Below, piece by piece: positions 1-9,245 of a stretch of 64,000 bases of DNA (its first letter is position 1; each line of letters begins with the position of its first letter). Location of the stretch: the NCBI GenBank assembly GCA_047967505.1, contig CM106538.1. One strand, 5' to 3'. A program made the position numbers and the translations under genes. The notes below the pieces were generated by a model that had not been told where the DNA came from, ran no database searches, and worked only from the letters and a program-made list of their open reading frames with translations. This stretch comes from Dipteris shenzhenensis (taxonomy: Eukaryota; Polypodiophyta; Polypodiopsida; Gleicheniales).

Positions 1-1183
1 TGGAATGCAACAAGTTTACTGACACATGTCAATGGTCCAATTTACGGCTCTACTTTGACAAATTAGGATCAAACCCCTCAATTCCCACTGTGAATTGCAC
101 AAGAGGATGAGCAACGAATGATTGCTGCCATGCTTCCTCATTGGATTAGCAGACCCGAAGCTGCATGACCACTTAATGGTTATGAATCCCACTTCCTTTG
201 AAATATGCATCAAAGTGGCCATCCATATAAGTGATAATATGATGCATAAGGTTTCTAGGACAAAACTACAAATCAATTCGACGTATCACAATCGATAAGG
301 TCTTCAAGTACGGAGCCTACCAAGAAGGACAGCAATGAACCTAAGGGTCTGGATATGAGTGAGTTGGCCTCCAACATACTGAATCAGCTGGGCCAGTAAT
401 GGGAGGTTAGGGACCTCCAAGGAGACACCAAGTGACCCCCACTTCACCCCTCCAATGAGTGCCCCTGTCTTAGGGCACAGCAAGCACTCTGCTGTGCACA
501 CTGCTATAGATGGGGAAACCACGCCACCTCCTAATGTCGATTCCCTATGGTCCTTCACTGATCTATCGAGTGCTCAAAGTCTAAAAGCATGAAGGCTCAA
601 AAGAATTGCCACATAGAAAAAAACACTCAACAAAAGTTGAACCTTGCATTGTCTCTCTATTGTGTATGATGATAGCTTGGACTCTTGTAATAACCAACAA
701 AGACCCATTGAACAAGATTGAGCGAATAAACATCCATGAAACCTCAGATGCAACAAAACCATGAACCCTCAGATGTAATAAAGAACCAATGCACCAAACT
801 AAGCACATAAACATCCTCTAACTTGTATCACACGAATGATCTCTTTGCATTAATAGAAATGTGCAACAAATGGTACTCACCATATCTTCATGGCACCCAA
901 GCACCCAATTGTTGTCAGACTCATCCAAAGCATGCTTTGATTCATCAATGTATTCCTATGGAGTTGATGCTATTGACACATCTTCCATCAACACATCACT
1001 TGTTGCAGATGCTTGCTTCTTCGTGTCATGCACCTCTCCCACATTGGCATTGGTTGCCTTGCTTCTCCTCATATGCTGGAATCATCACTTTAAGAGAGCA
1101 AAAGCTGTAATCAAGTTGGCAGAAGTTGGTGGAGATGCTCCATCAAAGATTTGTAGAGGCAAGGATTCACATAGCAACTATGC
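1..1183 (+). other. Degenerate region, possible retroelement gag relic
   Basis: No intact gene is visible. Short plus-strand reading-frame pieces switch frame several times. One piece near 440-540 reads like a zinc-knuckle context (C-x2-C-x5-H-x4-C with a stop inside), and the piece near 110-200 reads RMIAAMLPHWISRP, which is gag-like. This suggests an old gag region, but the match is weak and no polymerase motifs follow. The longest plus-strand frame (861-1187) has no recognisable domain. Confidence 0.25.
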
Positions 1184-1214
1184 ATAAGGGGAGAATTGGG
1201 GTCTCAAAAGGGCC
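1184..1214 (+). repeat. Purine-rich terminus-like motif
   Basis: A purine-rich stretch followed by GGTCTCAAAAGGGCC. It recurs almost unchanged at 33314-33344, so it marks a dispersed repeat. It could be a polypurine tract plus the start of an LTR, or the end of a short element. It only loosely resembles the hairpin-element termini at 14841 and 39058. Confidence 0.35.
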
Positions 1215-1320
1215 TCATAAGGAATGGGTTAAGAAATGGATTAGGCCTAATGCAAGTCCTCTTGTGGGGTCCAAGGGAGTCCTAGCCCCCCCTACCTAGG
1301 TGGGTTAAGCCCAGTTGATT

Positions 1321-1386
1321 CACCTCTTACACCTCTTACACCTAGGAGGGGGCCACCTCTTACACCTCTTACACCAAGGAGGGGGC
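1321..1386. repeat. Tandem duplication, 33-bp unit
   Basis: Two adjacent 33-bp copies (1321-1353 and 1354-1386), each made of CACCTCTTA steps followed by a G-run. They border the long pyrimidine tract on its left side. Confidence 0.85.
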
Positions 1387-1426
1387 ACTTTTCCCAAAGT
1401 CAAAAATTTGAATTTCGAATTTGAAT

Positions 1427-1920
1427 TCCCTCTCTCTCCCTCCTCCCCCCATCCTCCAAACTTTTGAATTTTGATATTCCCTCCTCCTCCCCCCACCTCC
1501 TCCTTGTCTCCCTCCTCCCTCCTCCTCTTCCACATGTTCCACCGTCATCGTCATCCTCCTCCTCCTCCTCCTCCTCCTCCCTCCCCTTGCCTCCCTCCCC
1601 CCCTTCTCCTCCCTTTGTCCACATGCCTCCTCCTCCCTCCTCCCACATGCATCCTCCTCCTTCCCTTGCTACTTTTTCCTCCTCCCTCCTCCCACATGCG
1701 TCCTCCTCCTCCCCCCCTGCTGCTTTTTCTTGCTCCTCCTCCTCCCTCATGCTCATCCATTCTCATCTTCCCTCATGCTCATGCCTACTCCTCCTTCCTC
1801 CTACTCATGCAAGCTCCTCTCTCATGCTCACGCCTGCTCCTGTTGCTTCTACTCCTCCTACTCATGCGTATTCGTCTGCCTTCATCCTCACACCTAGTTC
1901 TCCACTTACTTCTCCTCCCT
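1427..1920. repeat. Long (CCT)n polypyrimidine tract
   Basis: About 500 bases are almost purely C and T on the plus strand, dominated by CCT/CTC triplets with CATG interruptions. It opens reading frames on both strands (Pro/Ser/Leu-rich on plus, Glu/Gly/Arg-rich on minus). These are composition artefacts. Strand asymmetry of this length can form triplex (H-DNA) structure. Confidence 0.9.
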
Positions 1921-1999
1921 GGTAATCATTCATGGTCCTTCTCATCCCTCCTCAAACATCACCTACCTTCAATCATGGCCTATCACAGTCTCTATAAAC

Positions 2000-4460
2000 T
2001 CTACGACTATTGAGGGCACCATTTGAGGGGATCTCCCATGTTACCATGTGACCGTACACATGTGACCGTACAGTTGTAGGATCAATATGTGATCCATGAT
2101 TGTTTTTTTCAAGAAAAGAAGCATCTTGAACCTCAGTAGGTGCTCTAAAGAGGAGAATATGAGATAAAATGTTAATTTCGTAGTGTTTCAATGTAATTTC
2201 TTACTTTGGATTATTTACAGTGGTGCATTGCTTTTGCTAAGGTTCCCTTAGTTGTTCTTTCAGGACCTTCATGGAGGATGATATGAGAATGGTGGGCATG
2301 GATGATATGGACTCTTCATATCGAAAGACACAAAGTCATGCATGAGGAAGTTGTTTTGGAGGTGATGCACGACTTGAAGGGAATGGTGATGCAAACGAGA
2401 TGCCTGGAGCTTGGGATGCGCTAATGTAAGTCTTGAAGCTCAAAAGTTTATTGAAGAAGAAGAATTCACATGATGCATTACATCTATCCCTTTTAATGTC
2501 CTCCAAGTCATGAAGAAAACCTATGCAAATTCCAAAATGCCCAACCTACAATTTATGGATAGCTTGTACTAGTCAAACACATTGTTTGATGTAGCACGAG
2601 GGATAAAATGGACATTTTCATGCATTTCTCTAGATTCTTGCCTGCTATTTCACCATTTCAAGTAAAGTTGAAGGACTATACATTTCGTTTTCCATGACTA
2701 AAAGGTATTCCTACACATAACTTACAGATAGTCCATTGTTAGTTATATCAAAGATTCCACTACTTCCCACTCCTATGTTAAAATAGGAATTTGTGAAGAA
2801 GATAGGCAAGGAAGGTACATAGTCTAAGAAGTACATCCTTCCTCTTGGGAAGCTTATGTGGACCCAGCATGTATCTTAGACTATATCGGATATCAAATTT
2901 TATTCAAATACATAAAAAGTATGCTCCATGTATATGCAAGCAATTGTTCATTAAAAAGTGTATGATTTAAGCTTCTCACAAACCAAAGGAGATAACTAAT
3001 TGACAACATGTGCTATTGTTCAAAAGTATGGTCCACGTATATGTATCAATTCTTCATTAAAAATTGTACTAAAGCTTCTCCAAACCAAAGGAGATGAGTT
3101 GTGCAATGCTGCATTGCAATTATAGATACACATCTGGGGACACATCCCATAACTTTTAGTTTTGAAACTGGAAATCTTTAAGGAGACACACCCCACACCT
3201 ATGGAGTTGCCACATGATTGTCTTAAAACATTGATCTTTGGTGATATTCATAGCTTTATTTACCCTAGAATGGATGTCTTAAAACATGCTTCAATGTATG
3301 AAGAAACTACATGGTGGTCTTAAAACATTGATCTTTGGTGATACTTATAGCTTTATTCACCCTTAAATGGATGTAATATCCCTACATGTGCATGCTCTTT
3401 GAATAATTCCAACTTTACTTATCATTTTGCAATTCTTCCTTTTCCACGCATGCACTTCCTCACAATGGGACCCATAAATATGTCAAAGGTGACTAGATTT
3501 TTTCATTCAACCCATCAAGTCAACTAGCATGCCACTTTTCCTTTTGGTCATTTCAATCATTTTAGACCTCTTTGGACTTGGACTTGGTTAGTGTAAGTGA
3601 GAAATCTAATTTGGTGACGTGAATGGATGGAGGCAAGCTAGGGTCACTTACTTTTTCAAAATTTCACATCTCTTGAATTGGCTTTTGAAATTTCTTGATT
3701 CTTGATTTAGTAAATCCTAAATATTAGTAGGCACTCCTATATTTTCCTTTTTCCATCTATGCAACTATCCCATTCCCAGATCGCTTTCAAAATCATATTC
3801 TTCCTCCATGTTTGTCAATTTGTACTCTTTGTGCTACCATTTCTTTCCCTTCCTAGTGCATAGTTTACTTAGAAGTTTATGTAGCCAAACCACGAAGGGT
3901 GCTTTAATTGGGCATTTGAGAGAGTCATTGTCTACCCTTGTTTGCTCTCTTCACAAGATAGTGGTCTAAGACTTTCTATTCTTGGTTCATTTTTCTTAAA
4001 ATAAGAAATCATTGTTAGGAGAAGTGGGAGAAGCTATGGGAGAGAGGAAGATGGAGGGAACTACCTTAAGTCTAGGATAGTATACAAATGTGCACTTTCT
4101 ATATTGCATAGAGATGTCTTACAATGTTATATACATAATCCTAACTTGGAATCAATTTACACTCAATCTTTACACGTGGGACATGCCCATTTCGACCACT
4201 CTTGTATACACACTACCTGGAATCCAATTTACATCCTCAAGGCCACCTCTTAAATTGCACTTAAATGATGCACCAAGTAGCATTGGAATTTTAAATGGTG
4301 TTCCTTTTTCTAATTATAAATTCACTCTCAAAGGTAGCCTAAGTTGTCAAACTGTCGTTTGTTTATGTAATGTGAGGATTCATGAATAATAATTTCATTT
4401 GTCTAGATAATCAATCAATAAATGTTCTTTCAAATCACCACACAAGCGAGTTTCTTGTGC
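2000..4460. other. AT-rich region without genes, two local duplications
   Basis: No coding potential is seen beyond short frames. Two local direct duplications are visible. One is a roughly 75-base segment around 2921-2996 repeated at 3024-3099 (shared core AAACCAAAGGAGAT). The other is a segment at 3213-3281 repeated at 3308-3373 (shared core AAAACATTGATCTTTGGTGA). Both look like decayed tandem copies. Confidence 0.6.
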
Positions 4461-4464
4461 ACAT

Positions 4465-4582
4465 TGTTACATAAATTATATTTTTCATATATCTTGCTTA
4501 GGACATTATTATTTTAGTCAAGTGTGACTATGGCAAAGTACTCCATAGGAGCACACCGGACGCGACGGTGGTCCTAGTGGAT
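4465..4582 (+). repeat. Left LTR segment of the chromovirus
   Basis: Begins TGTTACATAAATTATA and matches 7581-7701 almost base for base until GTCCTAGTGGAT, after which the two diverge. The right copy follows a purine-rich tract directly, so the TG at 4465 is probably the true LTR start. The shared length may be only part of the LTR. Confidence 0.75.
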
Positions 4583-4699
4583 CATCCACCATCCATTTCT
4601 TACCCTACACTCAAAATCACACTTCTTCCGTTTAATTTCTCATACACTTAGTATCCTCATTTCCCTCCACTCCGCTTTATTTGTATTTATCGCATCATC

Positions 4700-5390
4700 A
4701 TGGTGAATCAGCCACAACCACCCACGCTCCAAGAGCAGTTAGATGCACTTTAGGCACAGTTAGCCGATGAGCATGAGCATAGGGAGAGATTGGAAAAGAA
4801 AATCAATGGTAAGAAAAGGAAGCGGCATTCATCTGATGATGAGTCATTCGACGATGATTTTGAAGATGATCCTATTGTCAGGACAGTCAAAGCCACATTG
4901 AGAGCTCAAAATTCAAGAAAGGGGAGTAAGATAAGTAGAAAGGCTTTCTCATTTCAAAATTTCAATGGAAAGAAAGATGCATGCACTGTCTTCACTTGGA
5001 TTAAACAACTAGATGATTATTTTTCAGGGGAGAAATTCTCTGAAAAAGATAAGATATAAATGTGCTGTAAATCATTTAGTGGAGAGTGCTGCACTTTGGT
5101 GGAACATCACTAAGCACAATAAAAGGCGACCAAAATCTTGGAAGTCTTTTCAAAAGCTCATCAAGAGAGATTTCCTTCCCTCACACTTCAAAGCAAAATC
5201 CAAACAATAGTGGGATACTTTCAGGCAATTCGATAAGGAAACGATCTCCATATACACTGATAGGTTTTAGAAAACGTTGATCCAATTACATTCCTTAGAG
5301 AAAGTGAGTGAGCGAGATCAACAAAGAAAGTATGTGGCAGGTCTAAAATCTAAGTTGAGAGCTGAGATTAACATGTTTCATCAAATATTT
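4700..5390 (+). pseudogene. Chromovirus gag, decayed
   Basis: The ATG at 4700 starts MVNQPQPPTLQEQL, is stopped by TAG after 17 codons, then continues in frame through an acidic/basic stretch (KKRKRHSSDDESFDDDF). It runs into a capsid-like region containing WIKQLDDYF, AALWW and a shifted KSFQKLIKRDFLP. This order (capsid helices with an ALWW-type motif) is typical of Ty3/gypsy Gag, which packages the element RNA. At least three stops or frameshifts break it. No zinc knuckle or protease follows; the sequence jumps directly into reverse transcriptase near 5390, so an internal deletion is inferred. Confidence 0.8.
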
Positions 5391-5945
5391 CTTAAACACC
5401 AAGATTGTGCGGTAGTATTTTTAGATGATATTCTGGTGTTTAGTAAAGACATTGAGGAGCATAAGGAACATCTAAAGCTAGTCTTTTCACTCTTGAAAGA
5501 AAATCAATTGTACATAAATCTTGAAAAAGAGTAGTTTCTTTCAAGATCAAATAGAATATTTGGTTCACATAGTATCCGCTGATGGGATTCGAGTAGATCC
5601 AAAGAAGATTGAATGCATAGTCACATGGCCTAAACCCCGAGATGTACACAAATTAAGATCATTCTTGGGATGGTGTAACTTTTATAGAAAGTTTGTCAAG
5701 AATTTTGCATTCATTGCACATTGTTGATCGAGCATCAAGATAAATCTTTTGCAGCTCTGAAAGAAGCTCTCACACAAGCTCCTATGTTGCAACTACCCAA
5801 TTTCTCTAGACCATTCTTTGTAGTTGTAACCGATGCTAGTGGATATGGAATTGGAGCCGTGCTTATGCAAGATGGACATCCTATAGCATATGAGAGTATA
5901 AACCAACGGAATGAAATTATAGTACATATGATAAAGAATTAATTT
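5391..5945 (+). pseudogene. Chromovirus reverse transcriptase (C-terminal half) and RNase H
   Basis: The catalytic RT box reads VVFLDDILVFSK. It is followed by EHLKLVFSLLKENQLYIN, a frame change, and the connection region (FLGWCNFYRKFVKNFA). The RNase H/tether part then reads VVTDASGYGIGAVLMQDG and PIAYES. In intact elements this enzyme copies RNA into DNA. Here the first half of the RT domain, including the upstream palm aspartate, is absent and several stops are present, so it cannot be active. Confidence 0.9.
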
Positions 5946-6176
5946 GATGGAAGTTGAGTTTCTTATCAAAACCGATCAGCAAAGTATCAAGCGTTTGTTA
6001 ACTTAGCCACTAATGTCCCGCCGATAGGCACATCAAGGGGGCATCATTTATATAGAGTTTTCAGCCCATGATTCAGTATCAGCCTGGAAAAGAAAATGTA
6101 GAACTTTGCTGATTCTCTTAGCAGAAAGCCAAGTATAAATCACATCACTGCTGTAGAGACCTAGCCTTTCGAAGGT

Positions 6177-7560
6177 ATGAAGAATTGTTATCAAGAGGAT
6201 CCATACTTTTCCGATATATGGAACAAATTAGATAATAATAATTGGAATCCTACGTTGGACTATTCATGCAATGATGGATACCTCTTTTATCAAAAAAAAT
6301 TGTGCATCACTCGACCCTTTGGACAAATTGTAATGGAAGAAATGCACCAACCACCATTTATGGGACATAGGGGAGTGACTGCCACTTTACAAGTGATAGC
6401 AAGAGAATTTCATTGGCCTACTATAAGAAAAGACATGGCTAAGTTTGTAGACGAATGCATCACTTGTCAGAAGATCAAGAGTTACAAAGGAAAGACCTCT
6501 GGATTGCTAATGCCTTTGCCTATTCCTACGCAACCTTGGGAACAAATATCCATGGATTTCATAACAGGTTTTCCTACTACAACACATCAAAATGATATGA
6601 TATGGATGATAGTAGATCGTTTTAGTAAGCAAGCTTATTTCATCCCATGCAAGAAGACTTTAACAGCTCAGCAAGTCATCAAACATATCTTTGTTCATCA
6701 TGGCTTGCCAAAGATTATAGTGCCTGATCGAGATTCTAAGTTTTGCAGTAATTTTTAAACTGCATTATTTCATAATCTAGGCACTAAGTTAGATTTCTCA
6801 TCAGCTTTTCATCCAGAATCGAATGGACAAACTGAAGTCACAAATAGTACTATTCTGGACATGTTAAGAGCTTATGTGGGAAGTCAACCAAAGACTTGGG
6901 ACAAATATCTTCATCTCTTATAGTTTGCTTATAATAATACTCTAGTTTGCTTATAATAATACTCCTCATTCTATAATTGGAAGAGCACCCTTTGAGATCA
7001 TCTATGGGAAAGTTTTACCTATTCCTATTACATGATTGACCCATAGAGTAGAGGCAGCGGATGCATTTACCCATGACTATCAAAATAAGAAGCTAATAAG
7101 AAAGGGAAACACATGTTTTTTAAAGAAGGTGATTATGTACTTCTTCAGATTGAGAAAAGAAGATTGAAGAGCATTGAGAAATGGCCAATAATCAAGATGT
7201 CCCCTTGTTTTTATGGACCTTTTAAGGTGATTCATAAAATCAATTATCTAGCTTATAGGCTTGAATTACCTGATAATTAGAAAATACATAATGCTTTTCA
7301 TATCAGCCTCTTAAAGCCCTTCAAAGGACCTTTACCTATACATCCTATTTATGAAGAGGCTCCATTGATTGTTGATGAAGAACCTGAATGCATTATTGAT
7401 CATCAACAAACTTCGACTCGAAAAGGAAATGTCTATACTAAATATTTGCTCTAATTTAAGAATCATCCGAGAGATGATGCTCAATGGATGCCTGAGCGGT
7501 TCTTTCAAACTTTTCCAGACCTCATCAGTTCCTATAATCAAACATGCAACTAAGGTCAAA
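6177..7560 (+). pseudogene. Chromovirus integrase with chromodomain-like tail
   Basis: The N-terminal HHCC zinc finger is visible (MHQPPFMGHRG, then CITCQ). The DDE core follows with MDFITGFP, VPDRDSKF and HPESNGQTEV, so the three catalytic acids remain recognisable, although a stop occurs after DSKFCSNF (about 6756) and others follow. A GPF/Y-like module (CFYGPFKVI) precedes AFHISLLKPF. A chromodomain-like segment (ECIIDHQQTSTR, YLL, FKNHPRDDAQWMPE) lies about 7385-7510. In the family this tail targets integration to chromatin. The largest continuous frame is 6177-6758. Confidence 0.9.
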
Positions 7561-7580
7561 TGCAACCCAAGCAAGAGGGA

Positions 7581-7701
7581 TGTTACATAAATTATATTTT
7601 TGATATATCCTGCTTAGGACATTATTATTTTAGTCAAGTGTGACTATGACAAAGTACTCCATAGGAGCGTACCGGATCCGCCGACAGGGGTCCTAGTGGA
7701 T
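7581..7701 (+). repeat. Right LTR segment, preceded by polypurine tract
   Basis: Starts TGTTACATAAATTATA directly after a purine-rich tract (AAGCAAGAGGGA, 7569-7580), as expected for plus-strand priming in LTR retrotransposons. The match to the left segment ends at GTCCTAGTGGAT (7690-7701). The true LTR may extend further right, since the left copy may be truncated. Confidence 0.75.
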
Positions 7702-8750
7702 ACTTTGTGTAGTTAGTTGGGGATGCCTGACTAGCTTGTATTTTGCCATGCTAGATGGTTGAATATTGTGGGTGATTCCATGTTAATACTGATGTCGCTA
7801 GTGTTATTGGTGTTGTGCTTGATTATTATACTTTGAGCGCGATTATGTTAGGATTGGTTGATTGGTGATTCGTTCAATCGATTGTTAATAACTAATGTAA
7901 CTGGTGGCTTGAGTACAAGGGATGGAACTCATAGCGAGGATTGGAGTTAGTGTGAGGGTACCGATCGAGGTGTTGCACAGTGCATCATTTATGGCCATGG
8001 GCCAATTTTGTATTTCTTTATTATTGCAAGTTTGAGCAATATATTTTGGAGTGGACATAATTCAATTTTGGGCCCAAAGATGCCTATGTAAAGCAAATCC
8101 CTCATTTTGGAAAAGAGGGATAATTTTGGCTCCTTGAGCTTTTATGAATATCATAAATACTCTAGATGAGGAAGCGTGAGCCACTCATCTAGGGGGGGGA
8201 GATTGTACCTAGCCTGCTGTCACTTTCGTGGTGTGAGTTGTGTTCTTCTTCTCCAATTGATTAAGTGGTGAATTTGGTGTGGAAGAGTTTACTTTTGGTT
8301 TCACACATGATTGAGTGGTATACCAAGTCCCTTGGATTGAAGTATAGTTCCAATTCTTAAAGTTTACACTGGTCTTTTAATTCATATTTCATAATAATAA
8401 TAATAATAATTATTATAAAACCTAAAGTTTTAAAATATGTGCACAATGTTGATGTGTAGAGAAGAATCTAGCTTTAACTCTTCCTTTATTTATACTATCT
8501 AAATACAAAATGAATGGATAATGCAACAACTGTAAAAGAAACACAAAATTTGTAGTTGATTATTGCATGTTATATATAACAATGTAGAGGTATTATTATA
8601 TTGTAGTATAAATATATAAGAATTTCAATTTGAAGCATTTGAAAGTTTTGTCAATTTCTTCATGATCCCTATTGTCTCTATTTCCAAACAAGAGCAAATC
8701 TCAATCATGGTTGCTCTAAGCACCAATTCTCTTATTCAAATTCCTCTTGG
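7702..8750. other. Region without genes; ATA/TAA microsatellite
   Basis: No gene is seen. Part may be remaining LTR sequence of the chromovirus. An (ATA)n/(TAA)n microsatellite that turns into its own complement lies about 8388-8416. A G-run (AGGGGGGGAG) occurs near 8192-8201. Confidence 0.5.
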
Positions 8751-9127
8751 ACTTAGGTTAGCAATTGTCAACCATAGGGATAACCTAGATTCTCCCTTTA
8801 CCTTTGTGGAAATTTATTTCCATACAAATACACATCCAAAAATTAAAAAAAAAATCCGTCTTTCATTATTGAGTCAGTCACAGCATAATTATTTTAGATA
8901 CATGGTGCAAGGAGACCAAATTTGAAATCCTGGATGCACAGACTTAGGTTAGCAATTGTCAACCATAGTGATAACTTGGATTCTCCCTTTAACTTTGTGA
9001 AAACTTATTTCCATACAAAGCAGTCAGATATACACATCCAAAATTTAAAAAAATCTCATGTCTTTCATTATCGAAGCATGTTTATTTTACATACATGGTG
9101 CAAGGACCAAATCTGAAATCGTGGATG
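8751..9127. repeat. Tandem duplication, about 191-bp unit, beside the PPR 3' end
   Basis: The segment starting ACTTAGGTTAGCAATTGTCA at 8751 is repeated from 8942 with a few substitutions and small indels, ending GAAATCxTGGATGCA in both copies. It lies just beyond the stop codon side of the minus-strand PPR gene, so it may form part of its 3' untranslated region. Confidence 0.85.
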
Positions 9128-9245
9128 CAATAGACATCTTGAAAAGTAATCTCCCATTTTCCATCCTGGATATCATCTTGCATTCTGATAATCATTGCAG
9201 TTCCTCCATGGTGTGTTGAAAAGCATAAAGACTCTGGTCACTTCT

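Larger units (their letters stand above)
4465..7701 (+). mobile_element. Ty3/gypsy chromovirus relic
   Basis: An LTR retrotransposon of the Metaviridae chromovirus lineage, in the order LTR segment, gag, partial reverse transcriptase, RNase H, integrase, chromodomain-like tail, polypurine tract, LTR segment. Direct terminal segments of about 120 bases, beginning TGTTACATAA, flank the body. The protease and the N-terminal half of reverse transcriptase are missing, and stops and frameshifts are scattered throughout, so the copy is not autonomous. No tRNA-primer site is recognisable after the left LTR segment, which suggests that end is also deleted. Confidence 0.9.

Noticed and set aside
1464-2013. 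Long Pro/Ser/Leu-rich frames on plus and Glu/Gly/Arg-rich frames on minus
   Set aside because: They arise from the (CCT)n polypyrimidine tract; several frames are open at once and composition explains them.
9130-9200. Possible remnant of a DYW tail downstream of the PPR stop (words like QDGK and GDY on the minus strand)
   Set aside because: The match is very short, needs a frame shift, and lies too close to the stop for a whole DYW domain.
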